A stretch of DNA of 64,000 bases from Fibrobacter sp. (GTDB lineage Bacteria; Fibrobacterota; Fibrobacteria; Fibrobacterales; Fibrobacteraceae): assembly GCA_024399065.1 (NCBI GenBank), contig JAKSIB010000002.1:1-64000 (forward strand), written 5' to 3'. Of the stretch, positions 17,649 through 24,695 are shown in pieces. Position numbers and translations under genes: made by a program. Position 1 is the first letter of the stretch; the number at the start of each line of letters is the position of its first letter. Below the pieces are notes generated by a model. It saw only the letters and a program-made list of their open reading frames with translations, was not told the DNA's origin and did not search any database.

Positions 17649-18650
17649 ATGGCATTTGACAACAACAGAAAATTCGGCCGCGCCCCCCGTCAGAATTACA
17701 GAGTCCGCGAAGACAATGAATTCCGTCCGCAGAATCGCGAAGACCGCCCCCAGGGTGATTTCCGTTCTCAGGGTGATTTCCGTCCGGCTCGTCCGAACAA
17801 CGAATTCAAGCCATTCCGTCCCAAGCCCCGTTTTGAGCAGCGTCCGCAAGACACCGCTCGCGCCCTCCAGGACGGCGTGGTTCCCGCAGTTGGTGACGCA
17901 GACGCAGCCCCGCAGGTAGCCGTAGGCGGCATCAAGGAAGTGACCGAACTTTTGACCAAGAGCCCCATGCAGGTTCACCGCGTGCTGTTCATGCACCAGT
18001 CCGGCAATCCCAAGCTCTATGAACTGCAGAAGCTTGCCAAGCGCAACCACGTTCACGTGCAGCAGGTAGATTCCAAGATCCTGAACAGCTACGCCACCCC
18101 GAACCACGGTGTGGTGGCCCTCATGAACGAAAAGGAATTGCTGGTCTGGGAAGACGTTCGTGAGGAATTCTTCAAGGCCATCGATAACGGCGAACGCAAG
18201 TTGATCGCCGTAGCCACCAACATTGAAGACCCCCGCAACCTGGGCGCTTGCATCCGTAGCTCCCTCGCCTTGGGCGTCGACATTTTGCTGCTCCCCGCCA
18301 AGGGCATGTGCGGCATTACGCCCAGCGTTGCACGTACTTCCGCAGGCGCACTGGAAAAGATGCGTATCTGCCGTCCCAACAATTTGGAAGCAGCCGTTGG
18401 CGAATTGAAGATGGCCGGCTACCAGATTCTCGGTCTGGACGCAGACACCGAAACCAACTTGGCAGACTTCAAGTTTGCAGACCATGCCGTTATCGCCGTG
18501 GGTGGTGAAGACGTGGGCCTTCCGCCTTTCATCAAGAAGCAGTGCGATGCAGTGCTTCGCATTCCCATGATGCCGGAAGCACACTCCTACAACGCTTCCG
18601 TGGCACTTTCTTTGGGCCTGTACGAATACGCAAGACTTAGAATCAAATAG
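17649..18650 (+). CDS. SpoU/TrmH-family 2'-O-ribose RNA methyltransferase
   Basis: Methylates rRNA or tRNA riboses with SAM. The 333-residue protein has a disordered Arg/Asn/Pro/Phe-rich N-terminus (about 1-75), an RNA-binding substrate domain (LYELQKLAKRNHVHVQQV, TPNHGVVAL), and the SPOUT knot: motif 1 IEDPRNLGACIRSS, motif 2 AVGGEDVGLP, motif 3 RIPMMPEAHSYNASVALSLG-type sequence. Closest by layout to RlmB. ATG with AAAGGAAG upstream, 17 bases after the cyclo-ligase-like gene, so likely one operon. Confidence 0.92.
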   Translation: MAFDNNRKFGRAPRQNYRVREDNEFRPQNREDRPQGDFRSQGDFRPARPNNEFKPFRPKPRFEQRPQDTARALQDGVVPAVGDADAAPQVAVGGIKEVTELLTKSPMQVHRVLFMHQSGNPKLYELQKLAKRNHVHVQQVDSKILNSYATPNHGVVALMNEKELLVWEDVREEFFKAIDNGERKLIAVATNIEDPRNLGACIRSSLALGVDILLLPAKGMCGITPSVARTSAGALEKMRICRPNNLEAAVGELKMAGYQILGLDADTETNLADFKFADHAVIAVGGEDVGLPPFIKKQCDAVLRIPMMPEAHSYNASVALSLGLYEYARLRIK

Positions 18651-18671
18651 CAGCTCAATTAAATCTGCATA

Positions 18672-18703
18672 GATTGCCACGTCACTACGTTCCTCGCAAT
18701 GAC
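18672..18703. repeat. Dispersed 32-bp palindromic repeat, copy 2
   Basis: Same length, start (GATTGCC) and end (CCTCGCAATGAC) as the copy at 14719, with a different centre (ACGTCACTACGT). It lies between the methyltransferase gene and its terminator. Confidence 0.7.
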
Positions 18704-18712
18704 ATAAGGCAA

Positions 18713-18745
18713 AAAAAATTGGCGACCGAAAGGCCGCCTTTTTTA
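18713..18745. terminator. Bidirectional terminator between the SpoU methylase and nrdG
   Basis: A seven-position stem (18721-18727 with 18732-18738, one A/C mismatch) has a GAAA tetraloop and is flanked by eight A and a T run. It suits the convergent genes on both sides. Confidence 0.9.
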
Positions 18746-18747
18746 TT

Positions 18748-19371
18748 TTAGTTCTCCGGGAACAAATCCGGATGTTCTTTCATTTCATCAATCTGGATTT
18801 GATGCAGAACCACCTTACCCTCGGTTAGGCTCTGTTGCACATCAATCAGTCGCTGGTTCAATGAACCGCGGAACTTGATTTCCATACAACGCTTCGCCAT
18901 CACGAAAGGACCATCCACCAGGATATCTGCAAAGCTGAGGAGTTCAAGATACTCAGGCTTTTCAGGAGCCAAGGCCATCAGGCGTTCATAAGTGAATCCA
19001 GTAAAAATCACCAGGTTAAGACCACGTTCCTTGATTTCGCGAGCCAGGGGAACCAAGGTTGCCGCCTGGAACATAGGATCGCCACCACTCAAGGTAACGC
19101 CATCCAGCAGCGGGTTTTCCTCGATCATGTCAAGAAGTTCCTTGAGGGAAACAAAATGACCGCCATTAAAATCGTGGGTCTGGGGATTATGGCACCCGGG
19201 GCAATGATGGGAGCAGCCCTGGGTGAAAATAGAAAAGCGGATGCCCGGGCCGTCCACAAAGGATTCCGGCTCTACACCCGCTATTCGCAGGCGCATAGAT
19301 TCGAGACCTTCCGCAGCAGGAAATTCTTCCTCGCGATCAACATCTTCTACGAATTCGCTATCTCGGTTCAT
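18748..19371 (-). CDS. nrdG: Anaerobic ribonucleotide reductase activating enzyme NrdG
   Basis: Radical-SAM enzyme that installs the glycyl radical on class III reductase. The cluster motif CSHHCPGC (Cys53, 57, 60) follows SFVDGPGIRFSIFTQG, and TLSGGDPMFQ is the SAM-binding GGE-like motif. Homology begins at MRLRIAG (ATG at 19296), so the first 25 acidic residues may not be translated. The start at 19371 is kept because it leaves only 31 bases to the preceding gene. Last gene of the nrdD operon. Confidence 0.95.
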   Translation of the reverse strand: MNRDSEFVEDVDREEEFPAAEGLESMRLRIAGVEPESFVDGPGIRFSIFTQGCSHHCPGCHNPQTHDFNGGHFVSLKELLDMIEENPLLDGVTLSGGDPMFQAATLVPLAREIKERGLNLVIFTGFTYERLMALAPEKPEYLELLSFADILVDGPFVMAKRCMEIKFRGSLNQRLIDVQQSLTEGKVVLHQIQIDEMKEHPDLFPEN

Positions 19372-19402
19372 CTATGCGTCAACAGATTTTTTATTCAACA
19401 AA

Positions 19403-19561
19403 TTAGTTTTCGCTGTCGTAACCGTGCTTAACGCGGTCGTTCACTTCAGCAAGCTTTGCGTTGTTGAAACGGTCCACTGTACCAACCAGGTAACCAGTGA
19501 TGCGACGGATGCGTTCGAAACCAACGCCTTCGCCGTACTGGGACTTTTCCTTATCAGACAT
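19403..19561 (-). CDS. Free-standing glycyl-radical domain of class III ribonucleotide reductase
   Basis: A 52-residue protein whose sequence FERIRRITGYLVGTVDRFNNAK...EVNDRVKH matches the extreme C-terminus of ordinary NrdD, the segment that carries the glycyl radical (RxTGYL; here Gly23). The neighbouring large NrdD lacks this segment. It has its own textbook ribosome-binding site (AAGGAG, seven bases before ATG 19561) and begins 63 bases after the nrdD stop, so it is a separate gene and not a sequencing frameshift. By analogy with GrcA (YfiD), a spare glycyl-radical domain for pyruvate formate-lyase, it should dock on NrdD and be activated by NrdG. Confidence 0.85.
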   Translation of the reverse strand: MSDKEKSQYGEGVGFERIRRITGYLVGTVDRFNNAKLAEVNDRVKHGYDSEN

Positions 19562-19624
19562 TTTATACTCCTTAATGTTTACTTTATACTGAGAAAAAAT
19601 TCTTTTCCAACTGTTCGCACACAA

Positions 19625-21955
19625 TTAGCGAATGCCCAAGAAGGCAGGCATGCCCGGGAACTTCTTGCGGAGTTCTTCAATCTTCTGCGGGTCAATGGAA
19701 TGACCTTCCTTACGGCCGCAGCGGGGGCAGACATCGTTAATCACGCCAACGAAACCACAAACCGGGTCACGGTCAACCGGGTGGTTGATGGAGCCATAAC
19801 CAATGCCGGACTTAGCCATGAAGCGAACGATCTTTTCGAATGCGTCAAGGTTCTGAGTCGGGTCACCATCCATTTCGATGTAGCTGATATGGCCAGCGTT
19901 GGTGAGTGCGTGGTACGGTGCTTCCAGTTCGATCTTCTTGAATGCAGAAATCTTGTAGTAGACCGGAACGTGGAAAGAGTTGGTATAGTAATCGCGATCG
20001 GTAACGCCCGGGATAATGCCGAACTTCTTCTTATCCATGCGGAGGAAGCGACCAGAAAGGCCTTCTGCCGGAGTTGCGAACAAGGTGATGTTCACACCGA
20101 GGCGCTTGGATTCGCTGTCACAGAAGTCGCGCATGTGCTGGATTATTTCCAGGCCCAGGCGCTGAGAAGATTCGGATTCGCCATGATGCTTACCGGTGAG
20201 AGCCACCAGAGTTTCAGCAAGGCCGATGAAACCGATGGAAAGGGTACCATCCTTCAGGACTTCACGGACTTCGTCATTCCAGCCAAGCTTTTCGGAACCA
20301 ATCCAAATGCCCTGACCCATGAGGAAGGGGAAGTTCTTTACGCGCTTACGGCTCTGGACTTCCATACGTTCCAGCAACTGATCGCGGACGAGAGCCAACA
20401 TACGGTCCAGTTCCTTGTAGAACAGGTCCAAAGACTTCATCTTGAGAGCGATGCGCGGAAGGTTAATGGAAGTGAAGCTCAAGTTACCGCGACCGAAAGT
20501 GATTTCGTGGTCGGGACGAGCGGAGTTACCAATAACGCGGGTGCGGCAGCCCATGTAGGCGATTTCAGTTTCGGGACGGCCCGGCTTGTAGTAAGCAGCA
20601 TTGTACGGTGCATCCATGAAGCTGAAGTTGGGGAACAAGCGCTTTGCAGAAACGCGGCAAGCAAGCTTGAACAAATCGTAGTTGGGATCTTCAGGGTTCA
20701 GGTTCACACCAGCCTTCACGCGGAGGATCTGAATCGGGAAGATTGCGGTTTCGCCACCACCCAAGCCTTCTTCTGTGGTAAGGAGCAAGTTGCGGATTAC
20801 CATGCGGGCTTCGGGATCGGTGCACATACCATAGTTGATGCTGGAGAACGGAGTCTGAGCACCGGCGCGGCTGTGCATAGAGTTCAGGTTGTGAACGAAG
20901 GCTTCCATTGCCTGGAAGGTAGCCTTATCGGTTTCTTCGTAAGCCTGCTTTTCAGCAAACTTCTGAGCCCCCATGACGATTTCGGTCGAGAAAGTCTTGG
21001 AGAGTTCGCGAGCTTCGGTCTGGACAAACTTTTCGTTAGGAACGAGAGTTGCAACCATGTCCATTTCGAACATTTCGTCGTGAAGCTTCTTGACGATGGG
21101 GCGGAGTTCTTCTTCTTCCTTACCGGTGAGAAGAATCAAGGCCTTCACCATGTTGTTCAGGTAAGCCTTGCGGTAAGTGATGCGAACGCCGTCGGCCATG
21201 GCATAGTCGAAGTTAGGAACAGCCTGGCCACCGTGCTGATCATTCTGGTTGGACTGAATAGCGATAGCTGCGAGAGCTGCGTAGCTGCGGATGTCCTTCG
21301 GTTCACGGAGATGGCCGTGACCGGTATTGAAGCCGTTCTTGAAAAGCTTGATCAAGTCGATCTGGCAGCAGGTCATGGTGAGGGCATAGAAGTCCAAGTC
21401 ATGAATATGGATATCGCCTTCGGAATGAGCGCGGCTGTGTTCCGGCTTCAGCATCATCATGGTGTAGAAATGCTTTGCGGATTCGGAACCATACTTAAGC
21501 ATGGTACCCATGGCGGTATCGCCATCGATGTTTGCGTTTTCACGCTTCAGGTCGGATTCCTTAGCGGAGCTGAAGGTGATGTCGCGGAGGGTGTGCATGA
21601 GGCGAGTGTTCACTTCACGAACACGGGTACGTTCTGCACGATAAAGGATGTAGCTCTTGGCGGTGTCGCCGTAGCCAGCTTCGGTCAAAGCCTTTTCAAC
21701 AGCATCCTGAATGTCTTCAATTTCGGGTTTGGTCTTGCCTTCAGCTTCGAGGCGACCTACTGCGTAAGCGGCAACTTTAAGGGCGGTGCTACTAAGAACG
21801 TCTTCGCCGCCGAGGAGGTCGAGCTGGCTCTGAGAAGCCTTGATCTGTTCTTCAAGTTCACCGGAGGCACGGAAAGCTTTTACAATGGCATCGGAAATCT
21901 TTTCGATGTTGAACGGCATCTCACGGCCGTCACGCTTCTTCACAGTAAAGATCAT
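19625..21955 (-). CDS. nrdD: Anaerobic ribonucleoside-triphosphate reductase, large polypeptide lacking the glycyl-radical tail
   Basis: Class III reductase making dNTPs from NTPs without oxygen. The 776-residue protein has an N-terminal ATP-cone (about residues 1-95, KKRDGREMPFNIEKISDAI) for allosteric control, and a catalytic barrel with IHIHDLDFY, HGGQAVPNFDYAMADGV, YMGCRTRVIGN and NLSFTSINLPRIA. It has part of the C-terminal zinc site (PVCG, CPRCG). It then stops at PGMPAFLGIR, where fused homologues continue into RRxTGYL. That piece is encoded by the next gene. Start: ATG 21955 with AGGA upstream. Tandem NrdR boxes precede it. Confidence 0.95.
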   Translation of the reverse strand: MIFTVKKRDGREMPFNIEKISDAIVKAFRASGELEEQIKASQSQLDLLGGEDVLSSTALKVAAYAVGRLEAEGKTKPEIEDIQDAVEKALTEAGYGDTAKSYILYRAERTRVREVNTRLMHTLRDITFSSAKESDLKRENANIDGDTAMGTMLKYGSESAKHFYTMMMLKPEHSRAHSEGDIHIHDLDFYALTMTCCQIDLIKLFKNGFNTGHGHLREPKDIRSYAALAAIAIQSNQNDQHGGQAVPNFDYAMADGVRITYRKAYLNNMVKALILLTGKEEEELRPIVKKLHDEMFEMDMVATLVPNEKFVQTEARELSKTFSTEIVMGAQKFAEKQAYEETDKATFQAMEAFVHNLNSMHSRAGAQTPFSSINYGMCTDPEARMVIRNLLLTTEEGLGGGETAIFPIQILRVKAGVNLNPEDPNYDLFKLACRVSAKRLFPNFSFMDAPYNAAYYKPGRPETEIAYMGCRTRVIGNSARPDHEITFGRGNLSFTSINLPRIALKMKSLDLFYKELDRMLALVRDQLLERMEVQSRKRVKNFPFLMGQGIWIGSEKLGWNDEVREVLKDGTLSIGFIGLAETLVALTGKHHGESESSQRLGLEIIQHMRDFCDSESKRLGVNITLFATPAEGLSGRFLRMDKKKFGIIPGVTDRDYYTNSFHVPVYYKISAFKKIELEAPYHALTNAGHISYIEMDGDPTQNLDAFEKIVRFMAKSGIGYGSINHPVDRDPVCGFVGVINDVCPRCGRKEGHSIDPQKIEELRKKFPGMPAFLGIR

Positions 21956-22041
21956 CACCAATCCTAGATTTTTTGGCTCGCCAGCCGATAAAAATGCGAC
22001 TTTTTACCGAATCCGGCGAATTTAGTTCAATTTCTTCAATT

Positions 22042-22090
22042 CCACTATATCTTGTGCTTTCCTCCAAACCCTAGACACAAGATATGGACT
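22042..22090 (-). promoter_or_regulatory. Tandem NrdR-box operator of the nrdD operon
   Basis: Two 16-base elements resemble the NrdR consensus (acaCwAtATaTwGtgt): CCACTATATCTTGTGC at 22042-22057 and ACACAAGATATGGACT at 22075-22090. Their starts are 33 bases apart, three helical turns, the spacing typical of NrdR operators. On the minus strand the first box contains TATAGT, a possible -10, so bound NrdR would block transcription. They lie 87-135 bases upstream of the nrdD ATG. Confidence 0.8.
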
Positions 22091-22311
22091 ACAAGATAAT
22101 AAAAAGACCATTATTTAGGGGTAATTTTTTCAAAATTCCTAATTTTTTTTTCACATTTACATTGCTTTACAAAAACTTATCAACATCTTACAAAAAGTGT
22201 CATAAATTTGTGACCTGAAGAATAAAAGCTTACTTTTTCCTAACTCTTTATTTAATAAGAACTTAGCGAATTTTAGTCGAAAAACACACCCCATTTTGAC
22301 TTATCAACAAC
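22091..22311. promoter_or_regulatory. Upstream part of the nrdD control region
   Basis: AT-rich, no gene. A near-perfect 16-base palindrome GTCATAAATTTGTGAC lies at 22199-22214, in the style of CRP/FNR-type regulator sites. Two DnaA-box-like 9-mers TTATCAACA (one mismatch from TTATCCACA) lie at 22177-22185 and 22301-22309 in the same orientation. Whether any is used is unknown. Confidence 0.45.
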
Positions 22312-22335
22312 AAAAAACGGGCATGTGATGCCCGT
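22312..22335 (-). terminator. Terminator of the SIMPL lipoprotein gene
   Basis: ACGGGCAT and ATGCCCGT form a perfect eight-base stem with a three-base loop (22335-22317), followed on the minus strand by six T. Confidence 0.9.
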
Positions 22336-22364
22336 CACTTGACAAAAATTTAGGGGTTTTATAG

Positions 22365-23120
22365 CTACTTCAATTCCACCCAAAGGCGAACGTTGGCACT
22401 GATTTCTACAGAGTCCGCGATGGAGGATACATCGGCAGCAAGGACATCGACGCTGTTCATGGCAGCAAGCATCACACCCTTGCGACGGGCTCCGCCCATG
22501 GCAAAGACGCCGTCACCTTCGCTACCGATGTAGAGGACCTTGCCCAAAGTGCGGCCAGCGCCTGCTGCGTAGTGAGAAGCCTTATTCATGCCGTCCTTGA
22601 CGGCGGCTTCAATAATAATACCCTGCAAAGAATCCTGATCTTTCAAAGTTGCCTGGGTGGGATAAATTTCAATATCCGGTTCTGCAGACAACAACTGAGA
22701 CAGCAAAGCAGCGTCCTTACGGGAATCAAGCTTCACCACGAAATTCTGGGTTGCCACATAGCCAACCAAATTGCGGGAGCCCTTATCGTAGGACCATTCC
22801 TTAGTCAAGGAAACACTGTTCTGCTCAATGCTGGATTCAGAAATGTCCAAGGATTTCACTACATCGAAAATCTTGGTGCGGCGTTCGGTAAGCTTGTTAT
22901 AGACACCATCCTTGTCTGCATCACGAAGCTCAATGGAGAAATTGGAAACAAACTGGTTTGCTTCAAACTTCTGGGACTTGTGCCCGGTCAATTCCACCTT
23001 GGGAACCAAGCTAACATCATCGGAAGCATTAGCAGAGGTCTGGGTTCGATTGCAGCAGTCACAGCCAATAAGGTTGAGAGAGGCGATCAGCAAAGCGGAC
23101 AGGACAAATTTCTTTTTCAT
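22365..23120 (-). CDS. SIMPL-domain (DUF541) lipoprotein
   Basis: Lipoprotein of 251 residues with lipobox LNLIGC (Cys20). The rest resembles the SIMPL/YggE family: VELTGHKSQKFEANQF, VVKSLDISESSIEQNSVSL, VVKLDSRKDAALLSQLL, VKDGMNKASHYAAGAGRTLGKVLYI, ending in a beta strand (ISANVRLWVELK). Family members are periplasmic and often linked to envelope or oxidative stress, with no defined biochemical role. ATG 23120; the open frame runs seven codons further. It is 42 bases downstream of the symporter gene, possibly co-transcribed. Confidence 0.85.
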   Translation of the reverse strand: MKKKFVLSALLIASLNLIGCDCCNRTQTSANASDDVSLVPKVELTGHKSQKFEANQFVSNFSIELRDADKDGVYNKLTERRTKIFDVVKSLDISESSIEQNSVSLTKEWSYDKGSRNLVGYVATQNFVVKLDSRKDAALLSQLLSAEPDIEIYPTQATLKDQDSLQGIIIEAAVKDGMNKASHYAAGAGRTLGKVLYIGSEGDGVFAMGGARRKGVMLAAMNSVDVLAADVSSIADSVEISANVRLWVELK

Positions 23121-23162
23121 AGTTACTCCAATTAAAACCAAACCAATCCCACTCCTATAAAC

Positions 23163-24638
23163 CTACTTATTTTGATCCTTGAAAACAAGCTTTGAAATCA
23201 AAGAAATCAAAACCGCTACGATAATGGTGGTAGACATGCTGATAAACGGCATCCAAGGCCAGCTGAAGATTCCACCGAGAACCGCAGGCACGCCGAACAC
23301 AGGAATTCCCTGCACCAGCACGAGGCTACCCATACCGCAAAGAACGGAAACTACCACAACCCAGGGGCGAACATTCTTGATAAAGAAGGCCAAGAGAAAC
23401 ATGCCAAGGAGCGGGCCGGTGAAAAGACCTGTAAAGAACAACGCGTTCTTCAAGAGGCTTCCCTGCTGAGTTGCTGCGAACAAGGCGCCAAATACACCAA
23501 GGACTCCCCAAAATACCGTCCACAACTTTGCACGCTTGAGACCACCCATACCCTCGTCTTCCTTGAAGCCGAGAATATCCTTTTCCATGGTGTTGCTGAG
23601 GGAGTTGATGGCGCCAGAAAGAGAACTCATGGCAGCAGCGCAAATGGCGGCAACGATCAAGCCAGTAATACCAACGGGAAGTCCATTCACGATGAAGTGG
23701 GGGAACACGTCGTTCTGGCCGATGCCTTCGGGGAGCGGAGCAGCATGAGCCATCTGGTAGTAAACGTAGAGAGCGGCGCCCACCCAGTAGAAGAGGATAG
23801 AAACAATGACGCCCAAGACCATGGAAAGCACGCTGGAACGGTTGGCAGCCTTCACGTCCTTGCAGCTCAGGTAACGCTGCACAAACTGCTGGTCACAACC
23901 GCGGATTGCAATTTCCAGAATAGCATAAGCGAAGCCTGCTGAAATCAAGGTGCGGGCGTTGGAAATATCGAAGGAAGCGTCCCACCATTTGGTCTTGCCC
24001 GCTTCGGAAGCCATAGCAGCCATTTCACCGAAGCCGCCTACGGAATTGGCAATCAAAATCAGGACAAGGGCGCCACCGCCGAAGAACACGATAAACTGCA
24101 TCACGTCGGTCCAGATCACCGCCTTGATTCCACCAAACCATGTGTAGAAAATGGCGACCGCCGCAGAAACGATGATGGCGTAACGCAGGTCCACATGCAG
24201 GATTTGAGCCAGCACAAGGGACGGTGCATAAAGAAGAATACCCGTACGGAGCAACAAGTGCAAGCAGTAGAAAACCGCAGCCAATCGCCTTACGCCTCGG
24301 GAATACCTTACTTCAAAAAGCTCGTAGGCACTGTTGATGCCCGCATTACGGAACCTGGGGATGAATACGAAACCCACCACAAAGATGCTAAAGAAGGCTC
24401 CAATCTGGAACATAAGGAAAGTCATGTTGTCGCCATACACATCCGCAGGCGCGCCCAGGAAAGTGGTGGCACTGACGGAAGTTGCAATGAGGCTGATGCC
24501 CACGGCAACCCAAGGCATGGAACCGCCGCCCAGCATGTATTCCTTGAGGTTCTTGTTTCCGCGGGAAACCCACAGGCCGATAAACAAGGATACCAGCAGG
24601 TAGGCAACAAGGACAATCCAGTCAAAAACAGTAAACAT
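23163..24638 (-). CDS. Sodium:solute symporter (SSS family)
   Basis: Inner-membrane transporter of 491 residues with about 13 hydrophobic helices. It starts MFTVFDWIVLVAYLLVSLFIGLW and carries family signatures: GGSMPWVAVGISLIATSVSATTFLGAP (sodium-site helix), ELFEVRYSRGVRRLAAVFY, AVIWTDVMQF, AAAMSSLSGAINSLS and KRAKLWTVFWGVLG. The solute (sugar, proline, sialic acid or other) cannot be told from sequence alone. The preceding gene's terminator lies just upstream, so it has its own promoter. Confidence 0.93.
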   Translation of the reverse strand: MFTVFDWIVLVAYLLVSLFIGLWVSRGNKNLKEYMLGGGSMPWVAVGISLIATSVSATTFLGAPADVYGDNMTFLMFQIGAFFSIFVVGFVFIPRFRNAGINSAYELFEVRYSRGVRRLAAVFYCLHLLLRTGILLYAPSLVLAQILHVDLRYAIIVSAAVAIFYTWFGGIKAVIWTDVMQFIVFFGGGALVLILIANSVGGFGEMAAMASEAGKTKWWDASFDISNARTLISAGFAYAILEIAIRGCDQQFVQRYLSCKDVKAANRSSVLSMVLGVIVSILFYWVGAALYVYYQMAHAAPLPEGIGQNDVFPHFIVNGLPVGITGLIVAAICAAAMSSLSGAINSLSNTMEKDILGFKEDEGMGGLKRAKLWTVFWGVLGVFGALFAATQQGSLLKNALFFTGLFTGPLLGMFLLAFFIKNVRPWVVVVSVLCGMGSLVLVQGIPVFGVPAVLGGIFSWPWMPFISMSTTIIVAVLISLISKLVFKDQNK

Positions 24639-24648
24639 AGGTACCTAT

Positions 24649-24682
24649 AAAAAAGAGCCCGCAACAGCAATGTCCGGGCTCC
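24649..24682 (-). terminator. Terminator of the lptF-lptG-GGDEF unit
   Basis: On the minus strand GAGCCCG (24681-24675) pairs with CGGGCTC (24661-24655) and is followed by seven T. Confidence 0.88.
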
Positions 24683-24695
24683 GTAATTTCAAAAG

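Noticed and set aside
19561-19625. Frameshift or sequencing error as the cause of the nrdD split
   Set aside because: The 63-base gap has a good ribosome-binding site and a proper ATG for the small gene, and the large protein ends after an unrelated tail. A single-base error cannot restore the fused protein.
19223-21967. 914-codon open frame opposite nrdD and nrdG
   Set aside because: Antisense of clearly conserved class III reductase genes. No domain, and it would cross the boundaries of three real genes.
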